Source of the DNA: Candidatus Roizmanbacteria bacterium CG_4_10_14_0_2_um_filter_36_35
GTDB lineage: Bacteria > Patescibacteriota > Microgenomatia > UBA1406 > GWC2-37-13
NCBI GenBank assembly: GCA_002792355.1
Contig: PFOE01000025.1
Location: forward strand, 1 to 10,182
DNA length: 10,182 nucleotides
Reading direction: 5' to 3'
In this document: positions 4,399 to 10,182 of the stretch, one piece after another
How positions within the stretch are numbered: the stretch's first letter is position 1
Layout: every line of letters begins with the position of its first letter
Notes under the pieces: model-generated
The model's database searches: none
What the model was told of the DNA's origin: nothing
Seen by the model: only the letters and a program-made list of their open reading frames with translations
Translations under genes and position numbers: made by a program

Positions 4399-5899
4399 AT
4401 GGATTGATAACAATCTGGTAAAAATCCTTCTTTCCGGATTTATTTTTTTAGTCCCTCTATGGCCAAAGCTTCCGATTCGGATGATTAACTATACCTATAT
4501 TGCCATCCGCTTCGAAGATATATACCTGACTTTTATGATTCTGATTTTTATTATTCAGCTTATTAGAAAAAAAATCAGATTAACGACTACTTTTTTGTGG
4601 CTTTTTATTTTGTTTTGGATCTCTGTATTTGCATCCACTGTTTGGGGTATTTATTTTGGAAAAACAATTGACTTTTACCATCTCGGCTATCTCCATGCTT
4701 TAAGAAGAGTTGAATATATGAGCGTATTTTTTATCGCGGCTTCTGTAATAAAAAACAGAGTGGATTTTTTCCACTTAATTAAATTCTTTTTTTTCTCGGT
4801 CTTTTTGGTTTCGCTATACGGATTAGGGCAAAAATTTCTCGGTTTTCCAGCGGTCCAAACCATGAATCCTGAATATGCTAAAGGATACATCCTCAGTCTT
4901 ACTCCCGAAGCAAGAATTTCCTCGACCTTTGCCGGCCATTATGATCTGGCTTCATATTTAGCTTTTGTCATTCCTCTTATTATTTCTTTTTCATTTTTCT
5001 TAAAAAAAAGATTTTATCTGATTTTTTATATTTTGGCTCTTTTTGTCTTAACTTATACCTCGTCCAGGATTTCTTTTGTTGCTTATGCTATCACAGTTTT
5101 TTTGCTGTTAATTTTTATAAGAAAATACTTTTTTTTGATTTTTGCTATTATTTTAACCGCTTTAGTAATGTTTTCGTCAGGCGATCTCATTAATAGATTT
5201 TTAAAGACGGTTCAATTCAAAAGAATATTGGTAAACGAAAAAACCGGTTCTGTTTATATCAACCAAAATGTTACCACCAAAGAACTTCCTGCCGGATCTT
5301 TTTACGTAAAGGTGGAAAAACCTCCCGAGCAAATTTTACCCACCGAAGCCGTTGCTACCGAAGTCGCCAAAATTAATACCTTTAAAGAAATGATCGTTGA
5401 ACAAAAAGTAATAGAAGTCAAAAAAAATAAATATTTATCTCCAAAAGAAACAAACAAATTAATCGCATCATTATCTGCAGAATTAACCGCAATCAATACT
5501 TTTGTTTCTGATATTTCCTTTGCTACCCGTCTTCAGATAGAATGGCCAAGGGCGATCAATGCTTTTAATCGAAATAAACTTCTTGGTAGCGGACCATCGT
5601 CAATTACAGAAGCGACTGACAATGATTATCTCCGCTGGCTTGGAGAAACAGGACTCCTTGGAACCACGCTTTTCTTGATGATATTATTTTTCATTAATAG
5701 ATATGTTTGGCTGGGAGTTAAAAAATTTTCAAAAGAAAATAAATTAATTGCCTATGGATTTACCTTCGCCTTAATAGCTCTTTTAATAAACGCTACTTAT
5801 ATTGACGTCTTTGAGGCTTCTAAAATGGCTTATACTTTTTGGACAGTAGCGGGATTATTTACTGGATATTCCTCTCTTTTGTCATCCCGAACGAAGTGA
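4373..5899 (+). CDS. O-antigen ligase / polymerase-like membrane protein (Wzy_C type)
   Basis: From ATG 4373 (508 residues; an in-frame TTG lies 9 nt upstream) this is a polytopic membrane protein with about 10-12 hydrophobic segments. Family marks are the mid-protein RISSTFAGHYDLASYLAF and LTYTSSRISF blocks, and the Wzy_C core GSGPSSITEATDNDYLRWLGE followed by TGLLG. Members either ligate finished glycans to an acceptor or polymerise repeat units outside the membrane. A hydrophilic region of about 150 residues (roughly 270-425), rich in Lys, Glu and Thr, separates the core from the preceding membrane helix; it should be extracytoplasmic. The common HN before YL reads DN here. The gene overlaps GT2 by 26 nt. 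Its last five residues and stop codon lie inside a dispersed hairpin repeat, so the native C-terminus was probably replaced. Ligase versus polymerase cannot be decided. Confidence 0.85.
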   Translation: MDKLLRFVKWIDNNLVKILLSGFIFLVPLWPKLPIRMINYTYIAIRFEDIYLTFMILIFIIQLIRKKIRLTTTFLWLFILFWISVFASTVWGIYFGKTIDFYHLGYLHALRRVEYMSVFFIAASVIKNRVDFFHLIKFFFFSVFLVSLYGLGQKFLGFPAVQTMNPEYAKGYILSLTPEARISSTFAGHYDLASYLAFVIPLIISFSFFLKKRFYLIFYILALFVLTYTSSRISFVAYAITVFLLLIFIRKYFFLIFAIILTALVMFSSGDLINRFLKTVQFKRILVNEKTGSVYINQNVTTKELPAGSFYVKVEKPPEQILPTEAVATEVAKINTFKEMIVEQKVIEVKKNKYLSPKETNKLIASLSAELTAINTFVSDISFATRLQIEWPRAINAFNRNKLLGSGPSSITEATDNDYLRWLGETGLLGTTLFLMILFFINRYVWLGVKKFSKENKLIAYGFTFALIALLINATYIDVFEASKMAYTFWTVAGLFTGYSSLLSSRTK

Positions 5900-5974
5900 G
5901 GGATCTAGCGAACGAAGTGAGCGTAAAAAAAGTAATTTACGCTTTGCTAGATTTCTCGCTTCGCTCGAAATGAC
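5881..5974. repeat. Paired inverted hairpin repeat (GTCATCCC.../...GAAATGAC)
   Basis: Arms 5881-5909 and 5946-5974 are inverted copies of 29 nt that differ at six positions, all transitions. An inner stem (GCGTAAA 5921-5927 with TTTACGC 5937-5943) extends the structure. Each arm also folds on itself: ATCCC/GGGAT on the left (5884-5888, 5900-5904) and ATTTC/GAAAT on the right (5951-5955, 5967-5971). The left arm holds the stop codon of the ligase-like gene. The element fills nearly all of the 93-bp gap before the GT39 gene and could slow transcription or stabilise mRNA ends. Confidence 0.9.
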
Positions 5975-5992
5975 TAAAGGTTTAATTTATTT

Positions 5993-7450
5993 ATGAGAAA
6001 ATTTGACTTTTTTATACTCACATTTATTTTATTCGTTGCTTTATTGTTCCGTCTCTATAAAATTAACATTCCTTTAACCGATCTTCATTCCTGGCGCCAG
6101 GCTGATACCGCAGCCGTCGCCCGCAATTTTGTCAAAAGTGGCTTTGATCTCTTGCGTCCTCGTTACGACGATCTGTCTAATGTCCAATCAGGACAAAACA
6201 ATCCCCAAGGCTACCGGATGGTCGAATTTCCCATATATAACGCTATTTTTGCCTGTCTTTATAAAATATTTCCAATAGTTTCTTTAGAGATGTGGGGCAG
6301 ATTGATTTCTGTATTTTTCTCCTTGATAACTATCGCGATCTTATACTATCTATTACTCAAAGAGTCTAACCGGTTAGCAGCTTTTACCGGTTCTTTAACA
6401 TATTCGATTATGCCTTTTTTTGTTTTCTTCTCCCGAGTGATCCTTCCCGAATCCACTGCCCTAGGTTTTACCATGTTGTCTGTCTTCTTTCTTTATTTGT
6501 TTTTAAGGAAACAATATAACAACCTGCCTGCCGGCAGGCAAGGTATAACAATACATCTATTGTATATTCTTTCTTTAATCTCTTTTTTACTTTCTTTATT
6601 AATTAAACCAACCATAGTATTTTACGGAATTCCTCTTTTTTATCTTTTTTATTTAAAATTTAAAAATAAAACCTTAAAAAATCCCCTTATTTATATTTTT
6701 TTTCTTACAGCTTTACTGCCTTTAGTTTTGTGGCGAATTTATATAGCGAAATTTCCCGAAGGCATCCCTGTCAATGAATGGCTATTGACGAGCGTCAATA
6801 CCGGAGGTAGGCTACAAAAAATTTTCTTCAGACCATCCTTTTTCCGTTGGATCTTTTTCGAAAGAATTAATAATTTAATTCTCGGCGGCTATCTCACCGT
6901 ATTTTTTATTTTTGGGATTATTGCAAAACGAAAAAATTTCTTTCTCCATTCGTGTCTTCTATCTTCTATCTTCTATCTTCTAGTCTTCCAAGGCGGCAAT
7001 GTCCAACACGAATATTATCAAACTTTGATTCTTCCCTGTTTGGCAATATTTACTGCTCTCGGTATCAATTTTGTTTTAGAAAGTAAAAAACTTATCTCCT
7101 ATTCTATATCTATTTTCTTTATTTCCGTTATCTTTATTTTCTCATGGTATTTTTCTTATTTTAAAGTCAGAGATTACTATCAATATAATCAGGAACTGGT
7201 TCAGGAGGCAAAAATTTTAAATAACCTGACTCAGCCTGAAGATAAAATTGTCACCGATCAGATGGGTGATACTACCCTTTTATATCTTGCAGACAGACGC
7301 GGAGCACCAGCAATTTTTAAAGAACCGATTGATTTAAAAAACTTAGGATACAAATACCTTATTACTTCAAACGATACGCAAAAAAAAAGAATGGGGTCTG
7401 ACTATGAAATAATTTTTGAAAATGATAAGTTCACTCTTTATGCTTTATGA
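5993..7450 (+). CDS. GT39/ArnT-like membrane glycosyltransferase
   Basis: This 485-residue GT-C fold protein has an N-terminal helix, then the loop DLHSWRQADTAAVARNF (30-46), the acidic catalytic-type motif of the PMT/ArnT superfamily, followed by about nine further membrane segments and a small soluble C-terminal domain (about 400-485). Such enzymes take a sugar from a polyprenyl-phosphate carrier and transfer it outside the membrane to lipid, glycan or protein. The substrate cannot be read. Two repeat-derived segments lie inside: residues 178-184 (LPAGRQG) come from a palindrome, and residues around 320-330 come from a tandem 7-bp array. The start ATG has only a weak AAAGG upstream. The stop overlaps the start of the next gene (ATGA), indicating coupling. 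Confidence 0.85.
   Translation: MRKFDFFILTFILFVALLFRLYKINIPLTDLHSWRQADTAAVARNFVKSGFDLLRPRYDDLSNVQSGQNNPQGYRMVEFPIYNAIFACLYKIFPIVSLEMWGRLISVFFSLITIAILYYLLLKESNRLAAFTGSLTYSIMPFFVFFSRVILPESTALGFTMLSVFFLYLFLRKQYNNLPAGRQGITIHLLYILSLISFLLSLLIKPTIVFYGIPLFYLFYLKFKNKTLKNPLIYIFFLTALLPLVLWRIYIAKFPEGIPVNEWLLTSVNTGGRLQKIFFRPSFFRWIFFERINNLILGGYLTVFFIFGIIAKRKNFFLHSCLLSSIFYLLVFQGGNVQHEYYQTLILPCLAIFTALGINFVLESKKLISYSISIFFISVIFIFSWYFSYFKVRDYYQYNQELVQEAKILNNLTQPEDKIVTDQMGDTTLLYLADRRGAPAIFKEPIDLKNLGYKYLITSNDTQKKRMGSDYEIIFENDKFTLYAL
6523..6543. repeat. In-frame palindromic element coding LPAGRQG
   Basis: TGCCTGCCGGCAGGCA (6525-6540) is a perfect 16-bp palindrome of high GC content inside a very AT-rich gene. It lies in frame and adds about seven residues in the cytoplasmic or loop segment between two membrane helices of the GT39 protein. 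From memory, the same palindrome and peptide recur in Microgenomates genomes. With its flanks it spans 21 bp, a whole number of codons. Confidence 0.85.
6954..6981 (+). repeat. Tandem 7-bp array (ATCTTCT x 3 plus one variant) inside GT39 gene
   Basis: GTCTTCT is followed by three exact ATCTTCT units (6961-6981) and a diverging AGTCTTC. The array codes SCLLSSIFYLL in a membrane segment. Seven is not a multiple of three, so gain or loss of one unit would shift the reading frame of the glycosyltransferase. Confidence 0.85.
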
Positions 7451-8640
7451 AGATTTTAATGGTTACTCCTTATGTTCCTTATCCTCCTTCATCAGGCGGT
7501 CAAATCAGGACTTTCAACTTACTTAAGCACCTAAGCGAAAAAAATGAAATTACTTTGGTCGCTTTATATAAAAATGAGACGGAAAAAAAATACTATTCTT
7601 ATTTAAAAAGCTTCTGTAAAAAAATTTATCTTTGTCAGCGACCGGAAAAACCATGGACTTTTAGAACTATTTTCAATACTTTGTTTTCTTTTTCGCCTTT
7701 TTTAGTGGTGAGAAACTTTTCTGAAGAAGCAAAAAACATCATCAGTAAACTTCTTGATCAGGAACATTTTGACGTCATCCATGCCGAGACTTTTTATGTC
7801 ATGCCTCACATTCCCCAGACAAAGATCCCGATTGTCTTAGTCGAACAGACGATCGAATATAATGTTTACAAGCATTTCGTCAACTCTCTCCCTCTTTATC
7901 TTCGATTACTTCTTTATTTTGATATTGATATTTTTAAATTAAAACACTGGGAAAGATTTTATTGGAAGAAGGCCAATATTGTTGTTGCTGTTTCTTCTCC
8001 GGATGAAAAAATAATCAAAAAAGAAGAGGCCGGAATTAAAACTTCAATTATCCCCAACTGCGTCGGTGATGAAATGATAGCGCCTGTGCTTGAAAAAAAA
8101 GATATTAAAAAACCAGTAATATTTTTTCAGGGTAATTTTTTCTGGTTACAGAATGTTGAAGCGGCCAAGTTTTTAATTGAAAAAATTTATCCGCCTTTGA
8201 TGAAAAATAACCCGAATATATCAATAGTCATTGCTGGACAAAATGCTAAAAAAATTGGTTTTATCAAAGAAACCAACATAAAAATCGTTGATATTGCCTC
8301 TGACGATGTTAAAACAGTAAAAGAACTTTTTCAGGAGGCAACTTTATTTATTGCTCCAATCTTCGGTCCTGGCGGAACCAGATTAAAAATTTTGGCAGCT
8401 ATGGGAAGCGGTATTCCGGTAATAGCCACCAGTACTGGAGTTGAGGGTCTTGATGTCAAAGACCGGGAACATATCCTTATTGCTCATTCTCCGTCTCAGT
8501 TTGTCAAGGAAATCATCGACGTTCTGTCAAATAAATTGCTCTACAAAAAAATCCAAAAAAATGCCTATTTTTTAGTCAAAGAAAAATATCAATGGAGAAC
8601 AATTGCCCAAACGCTGGAGTCGGTTTATAAAAATTTATAA
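7447..8640 (+). CDS. GT4-family glycosyltransferase, variant active-site motif
   Basis: This 397-residue GT-B fold enzyme starts with MKILMVTPYVPYPPSSGGQIR, whose Gly17-Gly18 loop is typical of GT4. The linker region reads AVSSPDEKII (181-190) and the C-terminal donor domain starts near VIFFQGNFFW (224-233). The donor-site block APIFGPGGTRLKILAAMGSG (303-322), followed by STGVEGL, is the family signature, but where most relatives have KILEAM this one has KILAAM: Ala317 replaces the second Glu of the EX7E motif. It may still be active or may have changed its donor. It is a cytoplasmic, membrane-associated enzyme that should add a sugar to a lipid-linked glycan. The ATG overlaps the GT39 stop by 4 nt and the gene is followed after 5 nt by another GT4. 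Confidence 0.88.
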   Translation: MKILMVTPYVPYPPSSGGQIRTFNLLKHLSEKNEITLVALYKNETEKKYYSYLKSFCKKIYLCQRPEKPWTFRTIFNTLFSFSPFLVVRNFSEEAKNIISKLLDQEHFDVIHAETFYVMPHIPQTKIPIVLVEQTIEYNVYKHFVNSLPLYLRLLLYFDIDIFKLKHWERFYWKKANIVVAVSSPDEKIIKKEEAGIKTSIIPNCVGDEMIAPVLEKKDIKKPVIFFQGNFFWLQNVEAAKFLIEKIYPPLMKNNPNISIVIAGQNAKKIGFIKETNIKIVDIASDDVKTVKELFQEATLFIAPIFGPGGTRLKILAAMGSGIPVIATSTGVEGLDVKDREHILIAHSPSQFVKEIIDVLSNKLLYKKIQKNAYFLVKEKYQWRTIAQTLESVYKNL

Positions 8641-8645
8641 ATAAT

Positions 8646-9770
8646 ATGGTAATAGGAGTCGACGGTAATGAAGCTAATGTCAAAGAACGGGTCGGTGTTT
8701 CTGTCTATACTTATAATCTTTTAAGATTTTTTAAAAAGAAAGCTAATCGACAAATTCAATTTAGAATATACTTAAAAAACACTCCTGAGGATCTGCCTGA
8801 ACAAACAGAGTATTTTAAATACCGGGTTATTGCTGGAAACTTTCTTTGGTCACAAATCTTTCTGCCTCTCAAGTTATATCAAGAAAAAGACGTTGATGTC
8901 TTTTTTTCGCCGGCTCACTATCTTCCTCGTTTTTGTCCAGTACCAACAGTGGTAACAATTCATGATCTTTCCTATCTATATTTTCCAGAAGATTTTTTGA
9001 AAAAAGATCTTTATCAATTAAAAAACTGGACTCGATATTCTGTCAATAAAGCGACAAAAATAATTGCGGTTTCAAAAACTACCAAAAAGGATATTATAAA
9101 AAATTACAGAGTTAATGAAGAAAAAGTAAGTGTAATTTATAACGGCGGCCCACGCTGTCATCCTGAGCCCTTCGACTTCGCTCAGGGTAAACTGGGAGTC
9201 GAAGGATCTCAAAACAAGTTAAGGACTCTGAAACCTTATATTCTTTACGTAGGAACAATTCAGCCGAGAAAGAATTTATCTGTATTAATAGAGGCTTTTA
9301 ATAAATTTATAACGATAAATAAAGATTTTAAGCTTATTATTGTTGGAAAAAAAGGCTGGTTGTATGAAGATATTTTTCAGAAAGTAAAAGAAATGACGCT
9401 TGGAAAAAAAGTTGTTTTTACCGATCATGTTTCCGACCAACAATTAGTTTGGTTTTATAAAAACGCCTTCTGTTTAGTTTTGCCTTCCCTGTATGAAGGA
9501 TTCGGACTACCCGTTCTTGAAGCAATGAATTTTAACTGCCCAACTATTATTTCCTATTCGTCCAGCCTACCCGAGGTTGGTGGCGAAGCATCTTTATACT
9601 TTGATCCGAAGAACTCTCTTGAACTGGTGGAAAAACTTAAAGCACTTAAAGATAATAATCAACTACGCGATGAATTAATCAATAAAGGCAAAAAAAGAAT
9701 CAATGAATTCTCTTGGGAAAAATGCGGCGAGCAAACTCTTGAAGTTATAAAACAAGCAACTGTAAAATGA
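8646..9770 (+). CDS. GT4-family glycosyltransferase (mannosyltransferase-like)
   Basis: This 374-residue GT-B enzyme has the N-terminal GVDGNEANVKERVGVSVYTYNLL, the HDLSYLYFPEDF block (106-117), the linker AVSKTTKKDI (141-150) and NGG, then the donor domain ILYVGTIQPRKNLSVLIEAF (199-218). The EX7E pair is intact at Glu284 and Glu292 (LYEGFGLPVLEAM). The architecture matches the bacterial GT4 group often annotated as mannosyl- or rhamnosyltransferase; donor and acceptor are unknown. Residues about 171-188 (start HPEPFDFAQGKLGVEGS) are encoded by a dispersed repeat that sits between the two Rossmann domains and does not break the frame. The start lies 5 nt after the previous gene, with no Shine-Dalgarno, and the stop overlaps the FemAB-like gene by 4 nt. 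Confidence 0.9.
   Translation: MVIGVDGNEANVKERVGVSVYTYNLLRFFKKKANRQIQFRIYLKNTPEDLPEQTEYFKYRVIAGNFLWSQIFLPLKLYQEKDVDVFFSPAHYLPRFCPVPTVVTIHDLSYLYFPEDFLKKDLYQLKNWTRYSVNKATKIIAVSKTTKKDIIKNYRVNEEKVSVIYNGGPRCHPEPFDFAQGKLGVEGSQNKLRTLKPYILYVGTIQPRKNLSVLIEAFNKFITINKDFKLIIVGKKGWLYEDIFQKVKEMTLGKKVVFTDHVSDQQLVWFYKNAFCLVLPSLYEGFGLPVLEAMNFNCPTIISYSSSLPEVGGEASLYFDPKNSLELVEKLKALKDNNQLRDELINKGKKRINEFSWEKCGEQTLEVIKQATVK
9157..9209. repeat. Dispersed repeat in frame within the second GT4 gene
   Basis: The 53-bp element begins GTCATCCTGAG and ends GAAGGATCT. CCTGAG (9162-9167) pairs with CTCAGG (9181-9186), and CCTTCGAC (9169-9176) can alternatively pair with GTCGAAGG (9199-9206). The ends GTCATCC...GGATCT are shared with the elements at 5881 and 10016. 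It is GC-richer than its host gene and lies in the interdomain linker of the enzyme. Confidence 0.85.
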
Positions 9771-10182
9771 CAAACCATCCTCTTCAATCCGTTTCTTGGG
9801 AACAAGCAAGAAAAAAAATGGGCATTGAAACCCTAAGAATAGTTGATGGAAAAAATACTTTTCAATTGACTTTCCACAAAATCCCTTATATCGATTATAA
9901 AATTGGCTATCTTCCAAGATCAGCAATGCCAGCAAAAAAAATTCTAAACCAGCTTTATGAGTACGGAAAGAGAAACAAAGTTATTTTCATAAAAATAGAA
10001 CCCTATTCCCCCGCTGTCATCCCGAGCGAAGCGACCGAAGGGAGCGAAGTCGAGGGATCTAAAAAAGAGATTTCTCGACTCGCTTCGCTCGCTCGAAATG
10101 ACAAAAGAATCATAAAGTCTCCTCATCCTCTTTTCCCCACCTGGACCCAAATCCTTGACTTAACTAAGTCTGAAGAAGAACT
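9767..10182 (+). CDS. FemAB-family peptidoglycan bridge aminoacyltransferase, 5' part
   Basis: The frame opens at an ATG overlapping the preceding stop (ATGA) and stays open to the window edge: 138 codons, 3' end missing. The start HPLQSVSWEQARKKMGIET is typical of FemA/FemB/FemX proteins, GNAT-fold enzymes that use aminoacyl-tRNA to add amino acids to lipid II or peptidoglycan stems. Further matches are FHKIPYIDYKIGYLPRSAMP (36-55), KRNKVIFIKIEPY (68-80), and KSPHPLFPTWTQILDL (117-132). Between the last two blocks, residues about 83-113 are encoded by an 89-bp dispersed hairpin repeat that keeps the frame. The placement at the end of a glycan operon suggests coupling of wall cross-bridge and surface polymer synthesis; some FemAB-like proteins have other acceptors. 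Activity with this insertion is unknown. Confidence 0.85.
   Translation, partial: MTNHPLQSVSWEQARKKMGIETLRIVDGKNTFQLTFHKIPYIDYKIGYLPRSAMPAKKILNQLYEYGKRNKVIFIKIEPYSPAVIPSEATEGSEVEGSKKEISRLASLARNDKRIIKSPHPLFPTWTQILDLTKSEEE
10015..10103. repeat. Paired inverted hairpin repeat in frame within the FemAB-like gene
   Basis: The left arm 10016-10060 (GTCATCCCGAGCGAAG...GAGGGATCT) and right arm 10068-10102 (AGATTTCTCG...CGAAATGAC) are inverted and joined by a short A-rich spacer. As at 5881-5974, each arm closes on itself with its own matching pair: ATCCC/GGGAT (10019-10023, 10054-10058) and ATTTC/GAAAT (10070-10074, 10095-10099). The left arm carries an extra internal segment compared with the copy at 5881. 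The element codes about 30 charged and Ser/Ala-rich residues. Confidence 0.9.

Noticed and set aside
4687..5496. Minus-strand open frames opposite the ligase-like gene
   Set aside because: They are antisense to a well-supported membrane protein and show no domain or start signal.
9944..10150. Minus-strand open frame of 68 codons
   Set aside because: It is the mirror of the hairpin repeat inside the FemAB-like gene, whose plus-strand frame has clear homology.

Overview
The window looks like a chromosomal segment of a Candidate Phyla Radiation (Patescibacteria) bacterium, probably of the Microgenomates lineage. This is inferred from low GC content, tightly packed and overlapping genes, few Shine-Dalgarno sequences, and several families of short dispersed palindromes lying inside reading frames (including ones read as NLPAGRQG and FDFAQGK). 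UGA serves as a stop codon in several clear genes (for example at 1938-1940, 7448-7450 and 9768-9770), which argues against the UGA=Gly lineages Gracilibacteria and Absconditabacteria.

Left part (1-2735). The tail of something upstream ends in an intrinsic terminator at about 86-112. Next comes an aromatic amino acid ammonia-lyase of the HAL/PAL family (167-1702) with a Thr-Ser-Gly cofactor triad, coupled by 1 nt to a small four-cysteine zinc-ribbon-like protein (1704-1940). No other histidine-degradation gene is present. A 'four helix bundle' (23S rRNA intervening-sequence type) gene at 2048-2443 is bracketed by inverted arrays of an AT-rich 7-bp unit, as if the gene and its flanks formed one insertable cassette. 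A DUF3276/PUR-alpha-like small protein (2517-2735) follows.

Middle (2736-3507). An RmlC-type dTDP-sugar 3,5-epimerase (2767-3387) has an extended -10 box placed for a leaderless message. It runs convergently into a tRNA with anticodon CAT on the minus strand (3389-3460), with one base between them. A perfect 14-bp palindrome (3483-3496) gives a TATAAT on each strand and probably drives the tRNA leftward and the glycan operon rightward.

Right part (3508-10182). This is a co-directional cell-surface glycan operon: a GT2 glycosyltransferase, an O-antigen ligase/polymerase-like membrane protein, a GT39/ArnT-like membrane glycosyltransferase, two GT4 glycosyltransferases, and the 5' part of a FemAB-type peptidoglycan-bridge aminoacyltransferase that runs off the edge. 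Most junctions overlap or nearly touch (26 nt, 4 nt, 5 nt and 4 nt). Together with the epimerase, the genes suggest assembly of a deoxysugar-containing surface polymer, its ligation or polymerisation at the membrane, and modification of the wall; the actual sugars cannot be read from the sequence.

The most unusual theme is how repeats have entered genes. One element supplies the stop codon of the ligase gene, one lies in frame in each of the GT39, second GT4 and FemAB genes, and a 7-bp tandem array lies inside the GT39 gene. Three of the elements share GTCATCC...GGATCT ends, and their arms show paired compensatory changes, as expected if each arm folds as a hairpin.
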